From: an uncultured Clostridium sp.
GTDB lineage: Bacteria; Bacillota; Clostridia; Lachnospirales; Lachnospiraceae
DNA: 64,000 nt
NCBI GenBank assembly: GCA_900538475.1
Contig: UPYT01000001.1
Location: 302,559 to 366,558, forward strand
Direction: 5' to 3'
Part shown: positions 25,551-33,994 of the stretch, piece by piece
Numbering within the stretch: position 1 is the stretch's first letter
Layout of the letters: each line of letters opens with the position of its first letter
Position numbers and translations under genes: made by a program
The notes under the pieces: generated by a model
Databases searched by the model: none
The model's input: only the letters and a program-made list of their open reading frames with translations
What the model was told of the DNA's origin: nothing

Positions 25551-26600
25551 ATGAAAAACAGCGAACTTACCTACAAAGAAATTTACGGACAGCCCCAGTC
25601 CTTCCAGGCAATCAACAATACCCTGGGAGATATTTACAAGGTTCTGGATCAGGTATTTGCAGAGGAGTATGACGAGCTGATCTTTACCGGCTGCGGAACC
25701 TCCCTGTATCTGGCACAGGCTGCTGCTCACGCATTTGCATCCTGCACCAAGATTCCGGCTAAGGGAATGTGCTGCTCTGAGCTGTACTACTTCCCGGAGA
25801 CTTATGTAGGAAACGGCAAAAAGGTCCTGGTTCTTCCGATTACCCGTAAGAGCTATACAACCGAAGTACGTATGGCTATTGATAAGGTACGCAGCTTCCC
25901 AGGCGTAAAATCTCTGGCAATCACCTGCGATGCTGACAGCTCCAAGTACAACGATTATATGATTCTTTCTCCGGAAACTGCAGAAGACAGCGTAATTATG
26001 ACCCGTTCCTTCACCAGCATGATTTATCTGTCTGTAGTTCTGGCCTTCTATGCAGGCGGAAAGAAAGAAAAAATCGAGGCTATGGCAGACTACGCTGCTC
26101 AGTCTGAGGAGTTCTTAAAGCTCAGCGATGAGATGGCAAAGAAAATTGTTGCAGAGCATCCGGAGCTGAATCTCTTTATTACTCTGGGACAGGGCATCAA
26201 CTACGGAATTGCCAACGAGTGCATGAACAAGATGAAAGAAATGAGCCTGAGCAATTCTGAAGCATATTACAGCCTGGAGTATCGTCACGGACCGATGAGC
26301 CTGGTAGACGAAAATACCATGATCATTCTTCTCAGCAACGAAGAAACCGTTGATGGAGATGTAAAGCTGATGACCCAGATGAAGGAATACGGCGCAACCA
26401 TTCTGGCTATCGGCAATAACGCTTCTGAGAACTTCAAGGATGTTGACTATACTCTGGATATGCCTTACGGCTACGACAGTCTGCAGAATGCAGCTATGAT
26501 CGGCTTCATCGGTCAGACCATGGGATATTATCTGGCAGAAAAGAAGGGACTGAATGCAGATACTCCCCGTCATCTGTCTCAGGCAATTGTAATTAAATAA
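25551..26600 (+). CDS. SIS-domain sugar-phosphate isomerase/deaminase (AgaS/GlmS-C type)
   Basis: Protein of 349 residues with two SIS folds, as in the isomerase half of GlmS and in AgaS. First domain: ELIFTGCGTSLYLAQAAAHAF; second: NLFITLGQGINYGIANEC followed by the hallmark SLEYRHGPMSLV, and a C-terminal TPRHLSQAIVIK. Such enzymes isomerise or deaminate amino-sugar phosphates or split fructoselysine-type phosphates. With the upstream aldolase it would feed a phosphorylated sugar into glycolysis. No kinase or transporter is next to it. A ribosome site AAAGGAAATG lies just upstream. Confidence 0.82.
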   Translation: MKNSELTYKEIYGQPQSFQAINNTLGDIYKVLDQVFAEEYDELIFTGCGTSLYLAQAAAHAFASCTKIPAKGMCCSELYYFPETYVGNGKKVLVLPITRKSYTTEVRMAIDKVRSFPGVKSLAITCDADSSKYNDYMILSPETAEDSVIMTRSFTSMIYLSVVLAFYAGGKKEKIEAMADYAAQSEEFLKLSDEMAKKIVAEHPELNLFITLGQGINYGIANECMNKMKEMSLSNSEAYYSLEYRHGPMSLVDENTMIILLSNEETVDGDVKLMTQMKEYGATILAIGNNASENFKDVDYTLDMPYGYDSLQNAAMIGFIGQTMGYYLAEKKGLNADTPRHLSQAIVIK

Positions 26601-26617
26601 TAAAAACATTTCAGCGA

Positions 26618-26650
26618 ACAGGCCTGCTTTCCGGCAGGTCTGTTTTTCTA
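26618..26650 (+). terminator. Terminator after SIS gene
   Basis: Stem ACAGGCCTGC/GGCAGGTCTGT with a short loop, followed by TTTTTC. Confidence 0.85.
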
Positions 26651-26826
26651 TGCGCCTGGAATTGTACGTTTGAGATGTATGATTAGAAAAATTTCATTTT
26701 TCATTTAGAATATTATCATTTCCAGATCTGATAAACAGAAGGTTTCTATGTTACAATAGAAGTAATTTAAATGCCGGAAATCAGATTCCGGAAATCGAAT
26801 ACAAAGGAAACGGAGATGGCATGTAA

Positions 26827-28215
26827 ATGGTAAAACGGATCATCAAGTATGTGGGACTGGCTGTTTTTTTCTACCTGATTTATCTGGCTGTATGTCTGCT
26901 GGTTCCTCCGCTGTTTCACAAAACAACGGATGCGGCGGCAAGAGAAGCCTTTCATACAGTCAAAACCGATGAGGAAGGCTTTGCAAAGGAAAGAGCACGC
27001 AGTGTAGATACGAACCTGGATGCCCTTTTATGGCGGCTGCGCCTGGTAGAAGAGGCCCAGGAAAGCCTTGTGCTGACTACCTTTGATTTCCGGGATGAAA
27101 GCGGAGGCCAGGATATGATGGCTGCTCTCTGGAATGCAGCCAACCGGGGCGTGAAGGTGCAGATTCTGGTAGATGGCATCAATGCCGGTCTGTTTTTATC
27201 CGGCAGCGACAATTTCCGTCAGTTGGCCTCTCATGAAAATGTAGAGGCACGTTTTTATAATCCCATCAATTTTTTGACTCCATGGAAAATCAATTATCGG
27301 ATGCACGACAAATATCTGATTGCTGATAACTGGGGCTACATATTGGGCGGAAGAAATACAGACAACCGTTTTCTTGGATGCTACGAGGAATTTTACAACG
27401 AGGACCGGGATATTCTTGTTTATGAAACAGTTCCCGGAAAAGGAGAGTCCTTATGCCAGCTGCAGAATTATTTTGAGCGCATATGGAACCTTCCAGACAG
27501 CAGGATTTTCAGGAAGAAGGGAAAAGGAGGCAATCTGGAGGCTCACTACCAGCAGTTAAAGCAGAGGTATCCGGAAGCCTTCACACCTACAGACTGGGAG
27601 CTGGAAACCACAGAGACAAACAGAATTGAGCTGTGTACCAATTCCATAGAGCCCAAAAACAAGGAGCCCTGGATTTGGGACAGAATGATTGAGGAGATGA
27701 AGCAGGCATCAGATGTCCAGGTACAGACTCCCTATATTATCTCCAGTAAAAAAATGTATCAGGATCTGAAAGCTGTAACTGATTCAGGAGTCTCCACAGA
27801 AATCCTGATTAATGCTGTGGAAAATGGAACCAATCCCTTTGGATGTACCGATTATCTGAACCAGAAAAAGAAAATTCGTGATGCAGGCGTTCATATTTAT
27901 GAGTATCTGGGAAAACAGGCCCAGCATACAAAAACTGTTCTGGCAGATGATAGAATGAGTATTGTAGGCTCCTGCAATTTCGATATGAGAAGTGTTTATC
28001 TGGATACGGAACTGATGCTGGTGATTGACAGTCCCGAAATCAATGCCCAGCTTCGTAAGCAAATTGGACAGATGAAGGAAAGCTGCCGCCATATGCACCC
28101 GGACGGTGCTCTGCAGGACGGCTCTCAGTACCAGATTCCTCCTCAGGAGTGGCAGAAAAAGCTGATTTACAGCGTACTGCGGGTAATTATTATTCCGATA
28201 CGTCATTTACTCTAG
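26827..28215 (+). CDS. Phospholipase D-family protein, cardiolipin-synthase-like
   Basis: Membrane-anchored PLD enzyme of 462 residues. One N-terminal helix (about 7-27) is followed by two HKD motifs: MHDKYLIADNWGYILGGRN and QHTKTVLADDRMSIVGSCN, both with intact His, Lys and Asp and followed by the usual GGRN/GSCNFDMRS. It should transfer phosphatidyl groups, most likely in cardiolipin or related lipid synthesis, but it lacks the two-helix N-terminus of classical Cls. ATG at 26827 after a weak GGAG. A single-gene unit. Confidence 0.85.
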   Translation: MVKRIIKYVGLAVFFYLIYLAVCLLVPPLFHKTTDAAAREAFHTVKTDEEGFAKERARSVDTNLDALLWRLRLVEEAQESLVLTTFDFRDESGGQDMMAALWNAANRGVKVQILVDGINAGLFLSGSDNFRQLASHENVEARFYNPINFLTPWKINYRMHDKYLIADNWGYILGGRNTDNRFLGCYEEFYNEDRDILVYETVPGKGESLCQLQNYFERIWNLPDSRIFRKKGKGGNLEAHYQQLKQRYPEAFTPTDWELETTETNRIELCTNSIEPKNKEPWIWDRMIEEMKQASDVQVQTPYIISSKKMYQDLKAVTDSGVSTEILINAVENGTNPFGCTDYLNQKKKIRDAGVHIYEYLGKQAQHTKTVLADDRMSIVGSCNFDMRSVYLDTELMLVIDSPEINAQLRKQIGQMKESCRHMHPDGALQDGSQYQIPPQEWQKKLIYSVLRVIIIPIRHLL

Positions 28216-28217
28216 CC

Positions 28218-28262
28218 TCTGAAATCGGACTGCAGCAATTTCACTGGCTTTAGATGGTTTAC
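28218..28262 (+). repeat. Relic resembling the IS-like hairpin at the window end
   Basis: GCAATTTCACTGGCTTTAGA, followed by TGGTTTA, closely matches GCAATCCCACTGGCTTTAGA (plus CGGTGGGTTA) at 63942-64000, with similarity extending to the upstream TGAAAT. The stem is decayed here (C to T changes), so this looks like an old remnant of the same element type. Confidence 0.45.
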
Positions 28263-28277
28263 TTTTGGGATTCTATA

Positions 28278-28306
28278 TTGACAGAAAAAGGTTCCTTTTA
28301 TATAAT
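28278..28306 (+). promoter_or_regulatory. Strong promoter of the VanW gene
   Basis: Consensus TTGACA, 17-bp spacer, TATAAT. A hairpin (28348-28374) lies between it and the start codon at 28417. Confidence 0.82.
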
Positions 28307-28347
28307 TCGTATCATACATATATGAATGATTGCTGACTTTCATAATA

Positions 28348-28378
28348 GGACATGTCTGTGTTGCGGACATGTCCCTTT
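28348..28378 (+). terminator. Leader hairpin, possible attenuator
   Basis: Nine-bp perfect stem GGACATGTC/GACATGTCC followed by CTTTTC, located in the 5' leader of the VanW gene. It could be a weak terminator that controls read-through. Confidence 0.5.
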
Positions 28379-28416
28379 TCTGCAAAAAATCAGCATGGAA
28401 AGAGAGGAAACAGGAT

Positions 28417-30123
28417 ATGAAACATTCAGAACGTCCGTATTCGTCCAGAGATCCCTATGCCCGGCTGAAACGGCTTGAACGGGAACGGAAACGAAGAAAA
28501 CGGATTCTCCTTTGCTGGGGCGCAGCCGCTCTGCTGCTTTTGGGCACCGGAACAGCAGCCATCGTGCATATGCGCAGTCAGGGGAAAAAGCAGTCCATAG
28601 AAACAGAGATCGCCGCAGAAAATATTGTCATTGAAGAAAAAACCGTAGTAGATGGTATTTCCGTAAAGGGTATGAATCGTCAGAAGGCACTGGAAACCAT
28701 TCTGAATCATACCCCCTGGAGTATGTCAGTAACACTGGGAGAGAAAACCTATCCCGTTTCCAATCTTTATCAGATTCAGGCTGAAAAGCTGCTGGATACC
28801 ATTTGTACCCAGGAAGAGCCGGGAGAATATACGGTTGATATGGAAAATCTGAAAGAACTGGCGGCAAAAGAGGCCTCAGCCTGCGCAGACCTGTGGGATA
28901 CTGCACCGAAAAACAGCGGGCCGGAAAGCTTTGATATTCAAACAGGAAGCTTTGTATTTGGAGAAAGCCTTCCGGGAACAGCAGTCAACCAGGAAAAGCT
29001 GTCAGAAGACATTCTGGAAGCTGTGAAAAATCGTGATTATGATGCTGTCATTCCGGCTGAAACCTCCCAGGTTCCTGCTGAAGTAACGAAAGCAGAAGCA
29101 AAAGAAAAGTACAAAACACTGGCTTCCTTTACAACAGAAACCACCAGCAATGCAAAGCGCAACACCAATGTCCGTCTGGCTGCTCAGGCGCTTAATGGTA
29201 CGATTCTTCAGCCAGGAGAAGAGTTTTCCTTTAATCAGGTAATTGGGCAGCGTACAGAGGAAAAGGGCTATCAGGCTGCCGCCGCTTATAACAGCGGTGC
29301 AGTGGTTCAGGAGGTGGGCGGCGGGGTATGCCAGATTTCCAGTACTCTTTATAAAGTGGTTTTCCAGTCCGGTATGAAAATCACCTTTCGCCGTTCCCAT
29401 ACCTTTGAGCCGAACTATGTGACTCCAGGGCAGGACGCAACGATCAGCTGGGAGGAACCGGATTTTCGCTTTGTCAATACTTCCAAAGGACCGATTGGAA
29501 TCCGTGCCAGCTATTCCAACCAAAAGGCTTCTGTTTCGATTTACGGACTTCCTGTTTTGGAAGAGGGAATTACCTGGGATCTGGATTCGAAAAAAGTAGA
29601 AGAGATGGAGCTTTTGCCACCCGTATATGAGGAGGATCCAACGCTGGAGCCGGGACAGGAGATTGTAAAAAGCGCCGGAACAAAGGGAAGCCGGTGGGTT
29701 ACTTATAAAGTGGTCTATCAGAATGGAAAAGAAATCGAGCGGACGGAGGATCACTCCAAAACCTACAAGGGACATGCTCCTGTGATTCGAAGAAATACCA
29801 GCGGAGCGGTATTAAAGCCGGAGGAAACCCAAATGGCGGAGACAACAAGCGCAGCGGCAATAGACGGTATGCCGGATGATTACATTCCCGGCTCCGGCAT
29901 GGAGCTTGTTCCAGAGGAAAGCAAAGGTGACGCAGAGCGCAAAAAGGAAAACAGCTCACTTTCAGAAAGCAGCTCAGCCGCCAAAGCGGAGGCCTCTCAG
30001 GAAGAAGAATCATCCAGAGAGACGACGGCAGAGGAGAAGACCTCTGCGCCGGAAATGGCCGAAACCTCTGAAACCAATCAGCCGTCGGTATCGGAAACCA
30101 TTGCTCCAAAGCCAGAGGATTAG
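28417..30123 (+). CDS. VanW-domain cell-envelope protein with G5-like C-terminus
   Basis: Protein of 568 residues. A basic N-terminus (LKRLERERKRRKRI), one membrane helix (about 26-46), a peptidoglycan-binding-like region, the VanW domain (TTSNAKRNTNVRLAAQALNG through SSTLYKVVFQSGMKITFRRSH to NTSKGPIGI, about 245-390), a G5-like segment (GQEIVKSAGTKGSRWVTYKVVYQNG) and a low-complexity Ser/Glu/Ala tail of about 80 residues. VanW proteins were first seen beside vancomycin-resistance genes but occur widely in Clostridia without a role in resistance being shown. Likely a cell-surface protein. ATG 28417 is chosen after AGAGG. Confidence 0.85.
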   Translation: MKHSERPYSSRDPYARLKRLERERKRRKRILLCWGAAALLLLGTGTAAIVHMRSQGKKQSIETEIAAENIVIEEKTVVDGISVKGMNRQKALETILNHTPWSMSVTLGEKTYPVSNLYQIQAEKLLDTICTQEEPGEYTVDMENLKELAAKEASACADLWDTAPKNSGPESFDIQTGSFVFGESLPGTAVNQEKLSEDILEAVKNRDYDAVIPAETSQVPAEVTKAEAKEKYKTLASFTTETTSNAKRNTNVRLAAQALNGTILQPGEEFSFNQVIGQRTEEKGYQAAAAYNSGAVVQEVGGGVCQISSTLYKVVFQSGMKITFRRSHTFEPNYVTPGQDATISWEEPDFRFVNTSKGPIGIRASYSNQKASVSIYGLPVLEEGITWDLDSKKVEEMELLPPVYEEDPTLEPGQEIVKSAGTKGSRWVTYKVVYQNGKEIERTEDHSKTYKGHAPVIRRNTSGAVLKPEETQMAETTSAAAIDGMPDDYIPGSGMELVPEESKGDAERKKENSSLSESSSAAKAEASQEEESSRETTAEEKTSAPEMAETSETNQPSVSETIAPKPED

Positions 30124-30134
30124 GGAGTATATCC

Positions 30135-31256
30135 ATGAAAAAGAAACCTTTGATTCTGGCTGTCTGCGGAGTGAAGAATTCCGGAAAGACCACCCTGATC
30201 CAGAAGCTGATTCCGCTTCTTCAAAATCAGGGACTGAAGGTCGCAGCAGTCAAGCATGACGGTCACGATTTTGAGCCGGATGTGCCCGGAACAGACTCCC
30301 ACTCCTTCTGGAAAGCTGGAGCTGTGGGTACGGCAATTTTTTCTGACTCAAAATATATGGTTATCCGGAAAAAGAAAATGTCCTACGAGCAGATAGGAGA
30401 GCTGTTTCCAGAGGCGGATTTGATTCTTGCAGAGGGACTCAAAAGCACTCCCTGTCCCAAGCTTGAAATCGTCCGCCAGGGAATTTCTCAAGAACTGTCG
30501 TGCTGCCAGGAGGGACTTTTAGGTATCCTGACGGATTTCTCTTTCGCGTATTTTGACTCTGAAAAAAATCCATCAGCAGTTCCAGTCCTTTCGCTCAATG
30601 ATCTGGAAAAAATTGCAGATAAAATTCTTGATTTTTGTTTCGCAAGAAGGAGTCTTTCTATGGTAGTTTTAGCCGGCGGCCTCAGCCGGCGGATGGGACA
30701 GGAGAAGGCTGAGCTGAATTATGCAGAAACCTCGTTTTTAAATTATCAGTTAAAAAAGGGGCAGCTTCTTGGAATCGAAGAGCGTTTGATATCCGGATAT
30801 CGCGGCGCCCTTGTAAAATCATTTCAAGAGGAAATCCTGATCCCGGATCGGATTCCAAATGCCGGTCCCTTGGGTGGCCTTGAAGCCTGTTTCCAGGCTT
30901 CTGCCAGACCCTATGCCCTTGTTCTTCCTGTGGATATGCCGACTGTAACCGTATCGCTTCTGGCATCTCTGATTTCTGGCTTTCGCAGATACATAAAAGA
31001 GGAATGCTCTGCTGGAAAACGACCGGATATTATGATTCTCTCTCATGGAGGAAAAGAAGAACCTCTGGCTGCTATTTATCCCACTGAACTGGCAGCTCTT
31101 GCAAGAGAGCAGATTTTAAGCAAGGATCGTTCTGTTATGGGATTTATGAAAGCAGCTGGATATCGAACCTTAGATGTTCCTGATTTGGAAGACGCATTTG
31201 TTAATATTAACGATCCAGGGCAGTATCAGAAACTAAAAAATATTCATGTATTCTAA
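30135..31256 (+). CDS. MobB-MobA fusion, molybdenum cofactor nucleotidylation
   Basis: Bifunctional protein of 373 residues. The N-terminal half is MobB-like: P-loop CGVKNSGKTTLIQKL, then KHDGHDFEPDVPGTDSHSF and LILAEGLKSTPCPKLEI. The C-terminal half (from about 176) is a MobA-type nucleotidyltransferase: VVLAGGLSRRMGQEKAEL, the DMP metal site in VLPVDMPTV, and the C-terminal FVNINDPGQY. It should attach GMP (or CMP) to molybdopterin. It follows the VanW gene by 11 nt. Its most obvious client in the window is the molybdenum hydroxylase at 44.8 kb. Confidence 0.9.
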   Translation: MKKKPLILAVCGVKNSGKTTLIQKLIPLLQNQGLKVAAVKHDGHDFEPDVPGTDSHSFWKAGAVGTAIFSDSKYMVIRKKKMSYEQIGELFPEADLILAEGLKSTPCPKLEIVRQGISQELSCCQEGLLGILTDFSFAYFDSEKNPSAVPVLSLNDLEKIADKILDFCFARRSLSMVVLAGGLSRRMGQEKAELNYAETSFLNYQLKKGQLLGIEERLISGYRGALVKSFQEEILIPDRIPNAGPLGGLEACFQASARPYALVLPVDMPTVTVSLLASLISGFRRYIKEECSAGKRPDIMILSHGGKEEPLAAIYPTELAALAREQILSKDRSVMGFMKAAGYRTLDVPDLEDAFVNINDPGQYQKLKNIHVF

Positions 31257-31317
31257 AATATATTTATATTGCATAAAAAATTTTTAGTTCCATAAAAATG
31301 ATTGTATTCTTTGCGAA

Positions 31318-31345
31318 TTGTCTCTTTTTTTATCTATGCTATAAT
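31318..31345 (+). promoter_or_regulatory. Promoter of the 27-residue peptide gene
   Basis: TTGTCT, 16-bp spacer, TATAAT, 32 nt before the small gene's ATG. Confidence 0.6.
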
Positions 31346-31377
31346 AGGATTATCAAAACAAGGGAGGCGCAAAATCC

Positions 31378-31461
31378 ATGGCAGCAGTTGCAGTAATTCT
31401 GACAGTTGGTGCGTTCGGTCTGGAAGTATATCACACCGTTCACAATCAGTTTAAATTCTAA
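31378..31461 (+). CDS. Small hydrophobic peptide, 27 residues
   Basis: Too short for normal gene calling, but it has its own promoter (31318-31345), a GGGAGG ribosome site 10 nt before the ATG, and ends 84 nt before a terminator. The product is MAAVAVILTVGAFGLEVYHT followed by VHNQFKF. Residues 2-15 are hydrophobic and the C-terminus has two His, aromatic residues and Lys, which suggests a membrane-associated micropeptide. No family is recognised. It lies between mobB-mobA and the purine permease. Confidence 0.55.
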   Translation: MAAVAVILTVGAFGLEVYHTVHNQFKF

Positions 31462-31547
31462 ACAATATTACGTTTCAGTGAAATAAGAAATTCTTCACTG
31501 TTCGTCAATGATACAGAAATACCATACAGGAATCTTCCTGTACAAAA

Positions 31548-31583
31548 AAAGGGCCTGTGAATCTTCACAAGTCCTTTTTCTTT
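31548..31583. terminator. Bidirectional terminator after the purine permease gene
   Basis: Stem AAGGGCCTGTGAA/TTCACAAGTCCTT around a TC loop (one mismatch, one G-U). It has TTTTT-type tails on both strands, so it can end the plus-strand peptide gene and the minus-strand purine operon. Confidence 0.8.
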
Positions 31584-31594
31584 CGGTTAGAAAA

Positions 31595-32932
31595 TTATTC
31601 GTTTTTCTTGTCCGGATCAGGCAGTACAATATTCATAATAACAGCAATCAGTGTTGCGATTACAACCGGAGAACGGCCGAAAATGGTCGTTACCCATGTT
31701 GGAAATGCAGACAGAGATGCAGATGCCTGAGAAACACCCATACCGAGCGCTGCTGCCAATCCTACGATGGAAGTATTGCGGTAGTTCATGTGAGCAGTCA
31801 TTACCAGCTTCATACCAGTCATGGCAATGGATGCAAATACAGAAACCGTCGCTCCGCCCAGTACGCACTGAGGAATGGTAGTCAGCAATGCAGAAAACTT
31901 GGGAACCAGGCCTGCAATCAAAATCATAGCGCCTGCGCCGCCCAGTACAAAACGGTTTACAACACGGGTTGTTGTTACAATACCTACATTCTGGCTGAAG
32001 GTAGCTGTCGGAAGTCCGCCAATCATAGCTCCCAGAAGGTTCATGATTCCATAACCAACAATACCGCCCTGGAGCTCATCATCCGTAGGCTGGCGATCCA
32101 TACCGCCGGAGGTTGTGGCTGAGAAATCACCAATGGCCTGAATGGAGTTAATGGCAAATAAAATGCCGATAGCAACGCAGGATGAAATTTCAAACTTCAC
32201 ACCAAAGTGCATCACAGAAGGGAGCTGGAACATCCCTGCAGTACCTACGCTGCTTAAATCTACCATACCAAAGGGGAGACTGAACAAATAACCTGCAATA
32301 ATACCAATCAGAATTGATGCCAGCTTCAAAATTCCTTTTCCAAAATGGTTTAAAATCGTAACTACAGCCAGGGTAAAGATTGCAACCAGCCAGTTCTGCC
32401 AGGAGCCATAATTCGGGCTGGAGGTTCCGCCGGCCATATAGTTAATGGCAGTAGGATACAGAGACAATCCGATGGTAAATACAACTGTACCGGCAATCAG
32501 CGGAGGGAAGAATTTGCGGATCTTTTTAATAAAGATACCTACAAATACCGCTACAATACCGCCAACAATCTGCGCACCGAAGATAGCAGGAAGTCCAAAA
32601 TCACCGGCTATCGCCTGCATACTGGGAAGATAGGCAAAGCTGACACCCATAATCACAGGAAGTCCTGAGCCTAAATGAAAGCCTCCCTTTTTCCCGATAG
32701 GAAACAACTGTAAAAAGGTAGAGAGACCTGCAATAACCAGAGCGGACTGAATCAGAATGACACTGTCAGAATCAGAAAGCCCGGATACACCGGCAATAAT
32801 AATAGCGGGGGTTACACAGCCCACAATCATAGCTACCACGTGCTGCAAAGACAGAGGGAATGCCTGCCCAAATGACGGCACACCATCCAGTTCAAAAAGT
32901 GACGCGCGTTTTTTCGTTGCTTTTTCGCTCAT
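31595..32932 (-). CDS. NCS2-family purine permease (xanthine/uric acid type)
   Basis: Twelve- to fourteen-helix symporter of 445 residues. NCS2 marks are visible: LQHVVAM in helix 1 with the conserved Gln-His, the Asp/Gly-rich helix 8 region (AIGDFSATTSGG) and the NAT signature QNVGIVTTTRV in helix 10. Q at the first position of the signature is seen in xanthine and uric acid carriers rather than uracil carriers. It is the last gene of the minus-strand purine operon and would import the purine the cluster consumes. A ribosome site GGAGG precedes the ATG. Confidence 0.9.
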   Translation of the reverse strand: MSEKATKKRASLFELDGVPSFGQAFPLSLQHVVAMIVGCVTPAIIIAGVSGLSDSDSVILIQSALVIAGLSTFLQLFPIGKKGGFHLGSGLPVIMGVSFAYLPSMQAIAGDFGLPAIFGAQIVGGIVAVFVGIFIKKIRKFFPPLIAGTVVFTIGLSLYPTAINYMAGGTSSPNYGSWQNWLVAIFTLAVVTILNHFGKGILKLASILIGIIAGYLFSLPFGMVDLSSVGTAGMFQLPSVMHFGVKFEISSCVAIGILFAINSIQAIGDFSATTSGGMDRQPTDDELQGGIVGYGIMNLLGAMIGGLPTATFSQNVGIVTTTRVVNRFVLGGAGAMILIAGLVPKFSALLTTIPQCVLGGATVSVFASIAMTGMKLVMTAHMNYRNTSIVGLAAALGMGVSQASASLSAFPTWVTTIFGRSPVVIATLIAVIMNIVLPDPDKKNE

Positions 32933-32954
32933 TTATTTATCCTCCTTGGAGATT

Positions 32955-33899
32955 TTACTGATGAATTCGTGTTCCGGTCTTACCCAGAATACCATCCTTT
33001 GCTTTCTCCAGCAGGGTGATGAGAGCAGTACGGCCCGGTTTGGACTCTGCAAATTCTACAGCTGCCTCTACTTTTGGAAGCATGGAACCGGGAGCAAAAT
33101 GACCCTCAGAAATATACTGTTTTGCCTGAGCTGTGTTCAGCTCATCCAGCCATTTCTCTTCCGGCTTACCGAAGTTAATCGCTACTTTTTCTACTGCAGT
33201 CAAAATAATCAGGAAATCTGCGTCCAGCTCCTTTGCAAGAAGACAGCTTGCGAAATCCTTATCAATAACTGCGCTTGCGCCCTTTAAATGATTGCCCTGC
33301 AGGGTCACGGGAATTCCGCCGCCGCCGCAGGCAATGACCAGCTGACCGTCGTTTACCAGAGAGCGGATGGCGCCGATCTCAATGATTTCTGCCGGCTTGG
33401 GAGAAGCAACAACACGGCGGTAACCACGTCCTGCATCCTCCTTCATTACATAACCGTAGGCCTCCTCTGCATGAAGCGCCTGTTCCTTTGTCATAAAATG
33501 ACCGATAGGCTTGGAAGGATTCTGGAAAGCAGGATCTGCTTCATCCACACGAATCTGAGTTACCATAGTTGCTACAGGTATATCTTTGATTCCGCGGTTT
33601 AACAGTTCTTCACGAAGTGCATTCTGTAAATCATACCCGATATAAGCCTGACTCATAGCCACACAGACGGAGAGTGGGGTATTGGGCTGATTGGGGTTTT
33701 CCCGGGAAAGAGCCGCCATTGCATTATTAATCATACCAACCTGGGGACCGTTTCCATGGGCAACCACAACCTCGCAGCCCTCTTCAATCAGATCCACAAT
33801 CGCCTTTGCCGTAATTTTTACAGCCGCCATCTGCTCTGGAAGAGTATTGCCCAGCGCATTTCCCCCCAGCGCTATCACAATTCGTTTCTTCTTGTCCAT
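32955..33899 (-). CDS. arcC: Carbamate kinase
   Basis: Amino-acid-kinase-fold enzyme of 314 residues that makes ATP and carbamate from carbamoyl phosphate. Visible motifs: RIVIALGGNALG at the N-terminus, VVAHGNGPQVGM, IACGGGGIPV and DKDFASCLLA, and FAPGSMLPKVEAA near the C-terminus. The start at 33899 follows AAGGAG by 7 nt; the longer upstream frame lacks a site. Placed with YgeW it should recover one ATP from the carbamoyl group released in purine breakdown. E. coli has the same pairing (yqeA/ygeW). Confidence 0.93.
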   Translation of the reverse strand: MDKKKRIVIALGGNALGNTLPEQMAAVKITAKAIVDLIEEGCEVVVAHGNGPQVGMINNAMAALSRENPNQPNTPLSVCVAMSQAYIGYDLQNALREELLNRGIKDIPVATMVTQIRVDEADPAFQNPSKPIGHFMTKEQALHAEEAYGYVMKEDAGRGYRRVVASPKPAEIIEIGAIRSLVNDGQLVIACGGGGIPVTLQGNHLKGASAVIDKDFASCLLAKELDADFLIILTAVEKVAINFGKPEEKWLDELNTAQAKQYISEGHFAPGSMLPKVEAAVEFAESKPGRTALITLLEKAKDGILGKTGTRIHQ

Positions 33900-33994
33900 A
33901 ATATTCTCCTTAAAATTTCTCATAGGTTGTTCCGGGCCGCCGGTCATTAAAACCAGGCGGCCCGAACGCAAGAGGATTTATCAAAATTGGTCAA

